From: Stramonita haemastoma
Taxonomy: Eukaryota > Mollusca > Gastropoda > Neogastropoda > Muricidae
Reading direction: 5' to 3'
Assembly: GCA_030674155.1 (NCBI GenBank)
Contig: CM060317.1
Location: forward strand, 84,277,541-84,341,540
DNA: 64,000 nt
In this document: positions 52,808 through 64,000 of the stretch, in pieces
Numbering within the stretch: position 1 is the first letter of the stretch
Layout of the letters: each line of letters starts with the position of its first letter
The notes under the pieces: generated by a model
The model's input: only the letters and a program-made list of their open reading frames with translations
What the model was told of the DNA's origin: nothing
Databases searched by the model: none
Made by a program: the position numbers and the translations under genes

Positions 52808-53830
52808 TGAAAACCTGCCGCCCTCACCACACGTCTGTGTGGCAAGACACCCTAGTCCCTTCGCCATCCTCCCTTTACACTTTTTTGTTTGAAATTTTTT
52901 TTTCTTGATGACTATCGAAGAGAGGAAAAATGTGGCTGATGTCTTAAGAATTTTTTAATTTTGTTTTTAGGAACAAATGGTACTTGCAATTTTATGAACG
53001 CTGATGTTTGTTTTTTTGTTTTTGTTTATTTTTGACGGGTTAGCTCAGTAGTCAGAGCACTGGCTCTCCCCAAGCTACGGTCAAGCAGGGCTGGGCATGG
53101 CTGACTTGGATGGGTGGACGTTTGTGCATCTTGGCTTCTTTCAGTACAGTCCCCCACTTCATCTAACTGCAGATGGGTACCTGCTCTCTTTAGGGACAGG
53201 GAAGGTAAAGCAGTGATATGGGCCCCACCCTTAAGATGCTGACTCATAGAGAAACTGAGGTCTCTGACACCTTGCTCCCGAACAATCGCGCAGGTTATAG
53301 GAACACCTTTTTTTTTCTTTCTTTCTTTTTTTCTGAAATTTTTTTCTTTTTTTTGTTTGAAAATTTTCTTAGTGTCAGTGTTGAAGAAAAAGAGAGTGTG
53401 GCTAAGGTCTGAGATATTGTACCTTTTTTGGGGTTATTTTTCAATAAATTTTGTTTTTTTGTTGTTAGGAACAAATGGTATTTGCAAACTTACTTGCTGT
53501 TTGTTGACAATAGCAAAAAGAGATTTGCTGTTTTTTGTGTTTGTGTGGTGTGGGTTCATTCTTGGCCAGAAAGACGGCCATTGTGTGCATTCATTCATAC
53601 CATGCAGCAGTCTTTAATACTGAAGTGGAAAACACTGTTGATTCAGGGCTTATTTTTTGTTCTGGCCATTGGTGTTCAGTGCATCTGACCAGCCTGACAG
53701 ATATCTGGGCTTAATTTGTGTCACATCTATACCTGTGCCCTGCACTGAAGTTACATTGCTATTCCTGCAGTGAGGATGAACTGGCGCTCACAATTCCAGA
53801 ACAGAATCGTCTCTTTTATATGAGAATAAA
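52808..53830 (+). other. 3' UTR and likely polyadenylation region of the TDRD1-like gene
   Basis: AATAAA occurs at 53443-53448 and 53825-53830; which is used cannot be told. A SINE with tRNA-like and 5S-like parts lies inside. T-rich tracts separate the blocks. Confidence 0.5.
53033..53215 (+). mobile_element. SINE with tRNA-like head and 5S rRNA-like body
   Basis: GGGTTAGCTCAGTAGTCAGAG resembles a tRNA A-box region. AGCTACGGTCAAGCAGGGCT and CTTGGATGGGTGGACG resemble the internal promoter of 5S rRNA. Only one copy was seen here. It is not a functional 5S or tRNA gene. Confidence 0.6.
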
Positions 53831-55430
53831 GATACAGATGGTTTGGAAACGGAGAGGAAAAGAAAAAAAGCGATTTTTCTTTGGCAGTGCCTGATGGTGG
53901 GCATGTTAGTTGCCTCTATGGATCGTTTGATGTCCTGAACTCGGTTATTTGCTGTGGGTGTCGCAGTGGCCTGCGAGTGGTTGTGATGCTACCCCCTTTA
54001 AGGAATGTGCGGTGATAGCGTTGGTGGGTCATTGACCGTGCTTTGTGACCCACTGCCTTCTTCTTCTCTGGTGACTATGAATGTCTTCATAGTCCTTGGA
54101 TTTTGCTTTATTTTCCTGCTCCCCCCCCCCCTCCTTTTAACCTGGCAGAATAGACTGTCAGCCTGTATATCATCCACAATATAAGCTCATCCATATTTTA
54201 TGCTTCTTATGTTACTGGTGTTTGTCTTTGTGTGAGTGTTACACTCCAATGTCAAACATTTTTAATAATAGCCATGTGTTCAGACTGAATGGTTTTTTTC
54301 ATGTCATTTTCCATGGGTTCAAAATCTTAAAGGAAATGCTCCTCCTCCCCCCAAAAAAAAACACACAAAAAAACAACAAAAACCCCAACAAGATCATAAA
54401 TGTGTGTGTACAGACATACATCTAAGAAAAAGAACAGCACATTGATAAAGCTCTTGAACAAAAAAAAAAAGGTAACAACTTTTGGATTTGTAATAAATGT
54501 TTGAGAAGATGCAGACACCCAAGGAAAAGAAGAGCAAATTGATAAAACTTCTGAAAATTTTTAATTTTTTAAATTTTTATAAAAACGACAGTCATAAAGT
54601 ACTGATAAAGCTGTTTCATATCATGGAGATCTGGATTGGAGATGAATTCTTTTCCAGACTGGGTTTGTCAATTTCATTGTGGATTCTGGAAAATATCTCA
54701 AAGACTTAGATATAAATTTTTACACACACACAAAGTCATAGTACTTAAAACGTCATTTATATTGAGATGTTCATTTTGACAAAATGACCATTTTTGAATT
54801 ATCAAGTCCATCTATGTTTTGGTGCTAGATTTAGAGCATGATTACATAGCAGGCTAGATGTAGACAGATTCTACAATAAAACAAGCTTTTGGCAAGAATT
54901 TGCTGATTTCACTCATAAACCATACTCCCAACCAACCAACCAAGCAGGTAACATTACACCAAATCTGCCTTGAGCCACACAAGAAATAATAATCACATTT
55001 CAAGTTTTACTGTGTGACAACTGCAGGCCTTTCTCACCTGTAGCATTGTCATTAAAACTGGCCCTTTTTGCATACCAAGTCAGTGATTTTGCCATTGGTC
55101 GTGTCATTTGCCTGTAGTCAATCACATATGGTTCACTTGGTTTGACAGTTGGCACTGGTAATGACGGCTGTGTGTGGTTAAAAGTTTAAGGCTATGTAAA
55201 GTGTAGCTGTCTAAGAATCATTCCATCATTGGAGTATGCAATCAAATCACACCAAAAAATGGAATATATCTCCACCAATGAAATTGTACTTACCAGAATA
55301 TGACTGTTGTTCCATAATTTTACATCTTTTTCACAGATTGTACAGGAAAATCATAGGGGTAACAGAACTATGCTTACTACTAAAGATCACTTACTTTCAC
55401 TGAGCAGATTTGTGTTTAAAGCTAAGAACC
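53831..55430. other. Intergenic, no gene seen
   Basis: AT-rich DNA with homopolymer runs near 54122 (C) and 54350 (A). No conserved reading frame or RNA gene noticed. Confidence 0.5.
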
Positions 55431-55437
55431 ATTACTA

Positions 55438-55745
55438 CAACATCCAAGCTACAAGACCCTTACTGCTGGCTGATACCACAGGAGTAGGTCTGCATATTGA
55501 CTCGGACAAGCCACAACTGACTAACTACTGTATGTAAATTTATCTCCACATAGTTTACACAGAAGAGTGCCCTTGCAAGTCTGGCAGCCATACAACAGAC
55601 CATGTGCTGCAGTCCTGCCCACTAGGTGCTCTGAAAGAGGATCTGGCCTGACCCATATTGCCCCAGTGGCACAGAGATGACTTACCCATCTGATGAATGC
55701 CAAAAAAAGATGAAAGATAATGGTAATATTTACTGACAGTATTTT
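55438..55745 (+). pseudogene. LINE reverse-transcriptase C-terminal remnant
   Basis: Pieces read TGVGLHIDSDK and CPCKSGSHTTDHVLQSCPLG, the Cys/His motif near the end of LINE ORF2 proteins. Frame breaks and stops are present, and no upstream polymerase is seen. Confidence 0.6.
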
Positions 55746-56063
55746 TGATACAATCAGGTGTTCTCTTTCCATTAGTTTTGTGTTTTAATGGCAGTCAATT
55801 TCATAGTAATTAACATTGTCAGTTCGTTTATATATTTCAGATTATGAAGATCTAAAAAAACAAAACCCCAATAGAATTACAGTTAGCCTTCATTTGGAAG
55901 ACTAATGCAATAAAGTCAAATTTATTAACTCTTCAAGTCCATTTTACAGAATAAGTAGAAAAGGAAAAAGAAACAAATACAAAAACACAATAGATAACAA
56001 AAAAAGACCTTGGACATAAGAAATGTGAAAAGTGCATGGGGAGTACTGAATCAAAAGGCTGCC

Positions 56064-56409
56064 TTAAGGTGGGACACGGGGGTCGAAACTGATGAAATTT
56101 TGTTTACAAGCCCATGTCAAAAGTTATGCCATATATTGAAAGGGCATCACTTGTAGAGCATAAAAATCAACGAATTAGTTTTCTGCACTGTTGCCATGGA
56201 AACAATCCAATATGGCCACCAAAACTAAATGTTTCAAATTCCGAAACCTTTTTATCTATAACAAGTTGAAGTAGCCTGTTTTTACAGACATTTTTTACAA
56301 CCTGAATTGTTTAAAATGACACAGGGAGATCTTCATAAATATATCCAGCAATTTTTTTATTCTAAAAAAACACGATTTTGGGCACTTCTGGACCCGTGTT
56401 TACCCTTAA
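56064..56409. mobile_element. 346-bp TTAA-flanked MITE
   Basis: Left end TTAAGGTGGGACACGGGGGT; right end reverse complement TTAAGGGTAAACACGGGTCC. The inverted repeats span about 20 bp and TTAA lies at both edges. GG next to TTAA fits a Kolobok-like family better than piggyBac. Confidence 0.75.
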
Positions 56410-57234
56410 AAAGCCTTTACTTCTGCATTCCCTGGTTATGCTGAATTTTTAATCCTGTCTGGATGGCAAAGTTTGCAGTCTGATGCAGTAACCCTGTCAG
56501 TCCCCACAGTTTTTCCTGGAGCTTTACTGGGCTGGGCCATGTCTGGTGTCTCAGAGTGTTGAAGGTAGGACTGGGACAGGACTGCAGGAAATGGAAGAGG
56601 GGTTGGCCTATGCCATAAAGACGCCTGTCAGCGTAGGATAATTTTAGGGCTGCCTAAGCTACAGTTGAGGTCAAATGTTTTTGAGAACTTTTCTTGGCCT
56701 TCCTGACAAGTAGATTAGCAGTATGAAGCTTACAACAAAAAACCAGCACAGAACAATTTCCCCCATCAATTTCCCTCCTTTGCAGGCACTGTAGTGCCTT
56801 AGTTTAGAAATTCAGTCTTGACAAATTTGTCCCAGAAACTACTGTTTTAGTTGTTAGCTCTGTTTTTCCCCCTCTCTTTTCCATACTCTGCCCTGCTGTG
56901 AAATAGCCATTGATGCTGTACAGCAGGTGCTTTTTCAAAAGTGATATCTATACGCCTTATTTTAGTTTTTTTTTAAGTTCACATTATTGTTGGGTTTAAA
57001 GTTGTAGAGTTTTGGAATAAAGTCAGTGTACTAATGCTTGGTAGGTAGGTCCAGTACTGTGACCTGGGTGTTCTGTCATCAGGTTGGTATGGTCTGGACC
57101 CTGTGCCTGTCTTGGTCAGTCAGTGCAGGTGGATTGGCCAGGTGCTAAGTGCATTCTGTGGTTTTGGGTGTTGGATTCCTTGGCATTCTGCAGGACACCA
57201 CCTACGATGATGTCAGTAATAGCGAGGTTGCGGC

Positions 57235-57415
57235 CCGACTGAGCAAGATGCCCACTTGGGGTGAGTGACCACCGCAGTGTTCCCCCAATGACCTTCCATG
57301 CACCTCCAACCCTGAAGCCTGTGACACCAACTGACCACTGGCACAGAAGAGAGGGAAACCAGATCTGAGGTCACCTTGAGACATGAGCAACTGCAGTCAC
57401 CAAATCAAACTTAAA
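57235..57415 (+). repeat. Dispersed repeat family D, copy 2
   Basis: Ordered similarity to 17035-17210, described there. The 56.41-57.23 kb stretch before it shows nothing recognisable. Confidence 0.6.
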
Positions 57416-57594
57416 ATTTTTTATATTTTGTATCGTGTATGATGGTCAGTGGTGATGAGGATGATAAGATGCAGATACTATGGAAATGCATGTGCCTTGA
57501 GACTACGGGACTACGCTTCCTAACTGGGCTTGAAAGAGAAGTATACCTAAAGTGTTGGTCAGGTAATTTGTGCAACACTCTTGAAATCGCAAGG

Positions 57595-57770
57595 TAATGC
57601 AGTTTGACTTGTGGTTCGGTCTTCCCAGTGAGCCCACAGCAAGCTCTGTGAAGGAGGAGGTGGTGGGAGTTAAAAGAAGACAAACCAACCCATGACTCCT
57701 GGGATTTGAACCTGCAAACTCTCAGCCAAGAAACCAACTCCCTAACTCATCACCATGTGGCTGGTCCGTC
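57595..57770 (-). mobile_element. tRNA-derived SINE, family C, minus strand
   Basis: The reverse complement begins CCAGCCACATGGTGATGAGT and has GGTTCAAATCCCAGGAG as a B box. It resembles 19.70-19.83 kb, including the shared AGTGAGCCCACAG end block. Confidence 0.6.
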
Positions 57771-57779
57771 CTGTCATTT

Positions 57780-60120
57780 CTTCACCTGGAACCCTTTCAG
57801 TGATACAGGATCAGTGAAGTAGGAGTGGACACTAGGAATCAGGGAGCAAGCAGCAATCATCTACACTTTTCTACCATGATTGCTTCTACCGTTTTCTGAT
57901 GACAACTCTAGAAGAGCTGAAAAACTTGTTACGGTCTCACCAGTGCTTCATTTAAATCACAGGAAGGTGACCAGTACACATACATTTTGTTGCAGGCAAG
58001 TTGAAACTGCCTGTACCCATGTCCCTCCAGATGACAGATTTGTATGTAACCCAGGCTCCCTGTCCTTCTGCTGGGTTCATGAAAAGAATTGAGGTTCGGA
58101 TACTTTCTTACAAAAGGAAAGGACAAAATTGGAATTGGCATTTGAAAAGATTTAGTGATGCCGGGTATGGTGGCATCCATACACACTGGCCATAGCTGGC
58201 CTCCTTGATATGAAAGATGGAGGGTTTTATTTGTGCACAAGATGTTTGGTTTGCATTTACATATGGGGCTTATCTGAAGGAATAGACTTTTCTGGAATTT
58301 TTAGTGTATCCAAGATTTTTTCTCATTTTTGTGTATTGAGCTTCAATACATTGCTTCTTGAGTTATTGTGCTTTTGTCTGTACTTAGGAATCATACAGAT
58401 TGTCATAATTTTGGTTGAAAACTTCTCAATTTTTGCTGTTTCAAAGCAACAGCATATGGCTTTTGATTTTTTTTTAAGTAAGAGGAAAGTCTTTAAAGAC
58501 TTGTTAATATAGATGTGTGAGACTGTCCATAAGCATATCTGTGACAGTTTCAGCAAGCTGAATGCACAGGCTGTGCAGAGTTGGTTGGTACTATGCTGTT
58601 CAAGGTAAAACTTGTTTGCTGGCTGCTGAGTCATGTGTATCAATATTTTTTGTTTTATAATTGTGCATTGACATGAGCTGCACTACTTCACTGGTGATAA
58701 AGGTAAAATTTTGATTTCGTTGCAAGTTTTTCAATTATTGGCATACACAGAAGGTGTTTGATTTTGTGGGCGATATTGATGCAGAGGGCAGCACAGATGA
58801 AATTGTACAAATCAAGTCTGGTACAATGTGATGATAGCTTGTTGGAATGTGAACACGTGTATGATTAATGATTTTTTGTTTGTGGATCCCGAGTCTGGGA
58901 ATACACTTGTCTTTTGATTTTGGAGTGTTGTGGTCTGTGTAGTGCAGTCCACTCCTCAGCACCTTACCCTTCTTCCAAGAGGACTTGCAGTGGCAGAGAG
59001 CTGTTACTACGGTCAAACATTTATGCAGCAAATTGAAAAAAAAACATTCTTTTGGTTGTTGAATGGTGACAACTACTTGATTTTCAGATATACCTCTGGA
59101 AAAAAGAATTGCAAAGTTTAGGATTTTTCATTGAAAAGAGATTGTTTCCCAAGGTTGGGAAACTTTGTGAGATGTGCAGATACTTTGGGTGGTGTGCACT
59201 ATTGACTTGATGCGAGCAGAAATGGAACTTTGTATACACTCGCACAGAGTTTCACTTTTAAAATGTCGACTTGGAAGGAAAAAATTTGAGCAAGTTGACT
59301 TACAGACGAAGTGGTAGAAAACAGAAAGTAGCAGGTTGTAATCTTTGATTGACATCAGATTGGGGGGAAAAAAAAGAAAAAGCCCAGAACAAATCATCAG
59401 TACGGTACATAAAAAAGGTGTGTGTGTGTGTGTATTTGTCTTTTTGAAAGGATGATAGCCCTGACATAGCCTCCATGGCTGACTGGGCTGGTCCTATTGT
59501 ATGGAATAAAAACAAGCAAGCCTCCTGAGAAATAAATGACTGAGATATGGGGGCAAAACTGACCGGTGTATTTTGCTTTTCTTTTGTGTATAAGTTTACT
59601 TACAATTTTTGTCATTTTGCTAACAACAAAAATTTTGTAATGGATAATAAATTGCTTAAAATTGTGAATAAAAATAGATGTGCATATTTGTGTGGTGTAG
59701 TATTATGTTGACTATTTGCGTGATCGCTGTTATTTTGTAGACCTGCCTACCCCTACAAAACTTATTCAGCATTTAGAGAGACTAGAATCAGCATTTCAAC
59801 AAAAAATTAAGCACTTGAAGATGTGCACATTCAAGGGCCTTTAAAAAAACAAACGTAATCTTTTCATACTTTCAAGTGTATACATGCACATGTGTGAGAG
59901 AAAGAACAGATCAATCACATGAGGGGGGGTGGGGGTTCAGGGTAGAGAGATACAGGGAAAATGAAAGATTAAAAACAGATTGACATAGGCTGATAGGAGG
60001 GTGGGTGGGCAGGGTTGGTGAGACAGACAGGTGAGGAAGAGAAGCAGGGCTGGAAGAGAAGAGTGAGTTGGCAGAAGACAATAGAAAACTACCATTGTGT
60101 TTCAGAGTAGGATAAGATAC
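57780..60120. other. Intergenic, no gene seen
   Basis: Short open frames only; base composition and codon use look random. No RNA gene noticed. Confidence 0.4.
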
Positions 60121-60129
60121 AATTTGTTT

Positions 60130-60440
60130 TTGTTCCTCGGCTAATCGAGGTTCACCAGTGGTGAGATTTTTGTGTATGCGACTGTTATTCCCACATTTAA
60201 GTAACCGCATTCAAACTTTGAGATGGTGTGTTAACATGACACCTGTATGCATGCATTCTTTTGTGTGGTTATTTTATTTTGGTCATCTGTTCTACCGGCA
60301 CACAATGGCCTATACTTCCAAAAGACAGAACAGGTTTTTAATGTGTGCGCAAGATGTTCTGCACTCGTTTTGCACACAGGGCCTCAGTTCATAGTCTTAT
60401 CCGAAGGACTTATACATTCAGTTAGCCTTTTTTGTCAAAC
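60130..60440 (-). mobile_element. Family C end block followed by an inverted SINE family A copy
   Basis: TTCCTCGGCTAATCGAGG and TTCACCAGTGGTGAGAT are followed from 60268 by the inverted family A body (GGTCATCTGTTCTACCGGCA, CAATGGCCTATACTTCC, GCGCAAGATGTTCTGC, CTTATCCGAAGGAC). Confidence 0.65.
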
Positions 60441-60454
60441 TGGTAAGAAAGGGC

Positions 60455-60820
60455 AAGTTTGGAAATCAAATCCAGAACCTCATGGTTTATATATTGAGAG
60501 ATGAATGTCATAACCATCCTGCCACCTCCTTGAATAAGATACAGTTTGGAAATCAAACCCAGAACCTCATGGTTTATATATTGAGGTGAATGTCATAACC
60601 ATCCTACCACCCTCCTTGGATAAGATACAAAGAGAAGAAAACATATTGTGGTTCAGCGTAAGATAAACAAACAAGAGAAGAAAATAAGGAAACAGCACAT
60701 TGTGTTTGAGAGTAGGGTAAGATACAAACAAAAGAAAGGACACATTGTGTCCCAGACTAAGATGAGATGCAAACAAGACAATAAGAAAACTGCACGTTGT
60801 GTTCCAGAGCAGGTTAAGAC
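60455..60820 (+). repeat. Tandem duplications
   Basis: A unit of about 88 bp with AACCTCATGGTTTATATATT and GAATGTCATAACCATCCT occurs twice. Then a shorter unit with CATTGTGTT..AGA.TA.G.TAAGA and ACAAACAA.A.AA occurs about four times. Confidence 0.75.
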
Positions 60821-60829
60821 ACATACATA

Positions 60830-63800
60830 TATTTACTTTCACACTCTGACATAGTATGCCAATCAGGGAAAAAATTGGGGAGGGATTAAAGATATGCATA
60901 AAGATAGTGAGTGAGGGGTGGGCAGGTGTCAAAATATGTAGATACATTACTACATATATTTTTTTTGGATAAGGTGTGTTTGCTGTAGGAATTCAGTTTG
61001 TTGGTTTTTATGCCAAACATTAAAAAACATCCAACATAATTTGTACTGCTTTGTTCCCTGTTTGACCAAATGCATTTCCCTGGGGGGAAAAATCTGAGCA
61101 TTTTTCTTCCTGGCTGTTGATAATGCAGAACAAGTGCTTAGTTTTTGTCTTGCAGTGCTTCACCATGTCAAAATATTCTGAAAATGAAGTTGCACCTGTA
61201 GCAGACATCTTTTACCAAGTGAAGTGTTATCAGCAGTGTTTCAGCTTGCTCTTATGAATCCCAGAGTTGGCTTGTGCACTCTGGCAAAAACTTGAGAATC
61301 TTGCTATCTTCTTTGCTGAAGTTGTGTATCTCTCCGGTAAATGTCTTCACAGTTATTATTGCTGCTATGCTTTGAATAGCTTAGTAAACCTCTTCCTTGT
61401 GAGGTGGATCATGGTTATTTCCATCAAGGCTTCAGCCCTTCCACTCAGTAATCATTTCTAGATATTGAAATCAAAAGGAATGGATGAGAATGAAGACAGA
61501 TGACCACACACAGAGATAAAGTTTGTACCCCCAGTGTAAACCTTGGCTTTAGCAGGCTTAGAGGTGTGCTGCTTGCCGCTTTTTAATCACATATAATCAT
61601 TGGCCCAACTTCAAAATATTTTTTTCTTCAATAAATCATGTAACTGTGTATAAGGTGTGTGTGTGTGTGTATTGTTTTTTTTATGAAAGTGTGAACTTAA
61701 GTGATGCAGTGTTGAAAGACCTTTTCTTTTCTTACCACTCCCAACACAAGAGAGTGATTCTCACATTTTATTCATTTGTGTTCAGCTTTTGACAACATCA
61801 TCATACATACAGGCGCACACAACTTATTATGAATACACGTACCAGAATTTTTTACACTTAAGCCTCATAATTTATTTTAATTTAAGAAATATGAAATGCA
61901 GAGAAATTTGCCCCTTAAGCATGATAGTTTCAATTTAGGAATACAAAATGGAAAAAAAAAGCCCTGCACTTATATCTGATAACCTTTCATTTGCGAGTCA
62001 TACTTTCCCATGATGTGGTACATAGCAATAGCACATTCTTCTTAACTGTCTTCAGTATGGCAACATAAAACAATCTCATCGCTTTCTGAGACATTCATTT
62101 ATGGCAGACTCGGATTACTTCCCTATCTGTCTATCCCCATTCTTTATTAACCCTAACACCCAGACATGACTCCCATTATAGATTGGACACCATGCAGCAG
62201 CTTTCCCCTTGATGATGCTCCCATCAACAGCTCCATCCATGATCTGACGTTTTACCTGCCCCCTGTCCTCCATAGGGTGAAGGAATAGCATTACAAGTCC
62301 ATGGAAAATACTTGTGCTTTTTTTGTCTTTGGTGAGAACTGCATGCAAGTAATGGAAGTACAAAGAAAAAGAAGAAAAAAAGTGCTGCTGAATAGTGATT
62401 TTAATTTTCTTCGTAGCAACTCCAAATAGTTGAGGTAATCTAAAGTCATCGCATATTTCTTCCAATATTAATCTGACAAGTCGTCGGTTAAAAAAAAAAC
62501 CAACCCCCCAAAACTTCAAAAATGATAGCAGACAAGAAAGGCTAATAATACCGGGCACTGAACTAATTCATAACCATTGATTCCGGCATCACATTATACA
62601 GACTGCAAGTGCATGATATAAATTAGATTTAGAAGTGAGGTGAAGACATGCATTAAAATCAACATATTAGTTAAACTTCCAACATACAGTCTGCACAAAG
62701 TCAAATCAATCAGAAATCTGCACACGTCATAACTTAAAACTTTCACACTGAAGACTTGGAATGCTATGTTTGGAAAGCCAAAACAATTTGATACCTGAAC
62801 GCTCAAAAGTAGTTACACACTCACACCTGGAGAAAGCACATCCATCTATCTTCATTCAAAATGATAATCACATGAAGCAGTGAAGATGAATATTGCAAGC
62901 TTTACAAAATAATAACAGCTAACAATTTGACACTGCCATTATGTTATCACATACAATGGATTAGTCAAAAGCATACATACACCCCTTCCCTTCACCACAT
63001 GCATCAGTGTACTCAATAACCATTGCTAGCTCTATGGCTGAACATCTTCCACTACTGTAGCCATTTATGTTGAATATATTTGAAATAAAGGAAAGCCGTA
63101 TGGTTTTGCCAGCATTTTTGTTTATATCGTGCACATGAACCGGGATGTGATCTGTAATGTCATATTGTAGTACAAGTATATGAAACACTAAGTTACAGCT
63201 CCTCCTTCACCCAATGTGTATCCAATCCTCAAGGCAGCTGACAGACATCACTTTGTGCAGCCACTAATACAAAACTCTTACTCCTCTGCATTTTCCTCAG
63301 TGATCTACAGGTCATATCACAACACCTCTGTGCACTCCTCTCCCCCACACTTTGGCCTAGGAAAATGCATTTGCCACTTACATAAACAGGCAAGAATTTC
63401 AGCGCAAAAAGAATGTTTGCTTTTTATATATACACGAATATTCTGCAGGGAAACTTACAAAGAGAAAGAATGCCAAGTTGGGGAAGGAGGGTGTGCTCTG
63501 AGCACTCGCACTGATATTTTACACAATCTCTATTTTGCACAGTAACAAAATGCAAATGAATACAGGGGGAACAAAGGCAGTATTTCTACTTCAAGTTTAA
63601 GATAACAACCAGCCATTTTTTGGGGTGCCTGTATTTCAGCTATTTATTCTTTCTTGAGGTGCCCTGCAAAATCATGTGTTCCTAATTTTGAGGATTTGCT
63701 TTTTCTTTGAAAAAAAAATCAGCTGGGCATTTCTACATGGAACTTGCTTACAAGTACTCTGTTCAAATGAAGGAACAACCGAAATAGCTTATTCAGAATG

Positions 63801-64000
63801 TAAGAGTTTCTGTTTTCAAGATACAAGAAATAAGTGACCAAATCAACTCTGGTATCATTTTTATTCTTCACTGCCATAGCAAAGAAACCTTACATTTGTC
63901 TTTTTTTTTTTTATTATTACTTTTTTTTTTTAAAGACTTTTGAAAGAGGAGATATTTTTTTGAAAATAATGCATGCTTGACTAAAATGCTGATTAAATTT
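60830..64000. other. Intergenic, no gene seen
   Basis: AT-rich sequence. Minus-strand open frames at 62.1-62.6 and 62.96-63.19 kb lack splice context, domain features or coding-like composition. A small (TG)n lies near 61657. This could be the 3' UTR of a minus-strand gene to the right, but I cannot show it. Confidence 0.4.

Noticed and set aside
53060..53115. Possible 5S rRNA gene
   Set aside because: Only the internal-promoter part is similar, and it follows a tRNA-like head within a 3' UTR.
62115..62558. 147-codon minus-strand open frame
   Set aside because: No domain, no coding-like composition, no splice context; length is within chance for AT-rich DNA.

Overview
The window is animal nuclear DNA: intron-rich genes with GT-AG junctions, dense (CA/TG)n arrays, tRNA-derived SINEs, TTAA-flanked DNA transposons and LINE fossils. 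The two genes and the repeat style suggest a lophotrochozoan, most likely a marine gastropod mollusc; the species assignment is inference.

Two conserved genes lie head to head. On the minus strand (about 16.1 kb leftwards, running off the left edge) is the 5' half of a CCDC186-like gene, a coiled-coil golgin/RAB2-effector family. It has a non-coding first exon, one large acidic exon, then two short coiled-coil exons that join in phase and follow human CCDC186 as I remember it. On the plus strand (23.74-52.81 kb) is a complete TDRD1/Vreteno-like piRNA-pathway gene of 23 coding exons: RRM, MYND zinc finger, a long RG/PQ-rich disordered segment, and four extended Tudor domains. The vertebrate CCDC186 and TDRD1 genes are also divergent neighbours, so this looks like ancient microsynteny.

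The reading frame of the Tudor gene is clean in exons 1-12, 14-15, 17 and 20-23. It is broken by about seven single-base indels in exons 13, 16 and 18-19, mostly missing bases in G/C runs; the CCDC186 start has a similar break. Assembly error is the simplest explanation, but allele decay is not excluded. In intron 7 a tandem array repeats the start of exon 8 as 21- or 24-nt units. Most units carry AG and GT borders and are phase 0, making an unusual set of candidate micro-exons.

Mobile DNA: a 2.08 kb CAGGG-terminated transposon with a TCAGT target duplication sits inside the micro-exon array. A piggyBac relative with a truncated transposase lies in intron 5. There are three TTAA-flanked MITE-like copies, at least nine copies or fragments of one tRNA-derived SINE, two copies of a second SINE family, a tRNA/5S-like SINE in the 3' UTR, a long fold-back element and two LINE remnants. 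The region from 53.9 to 64 kb has no gene I can support.
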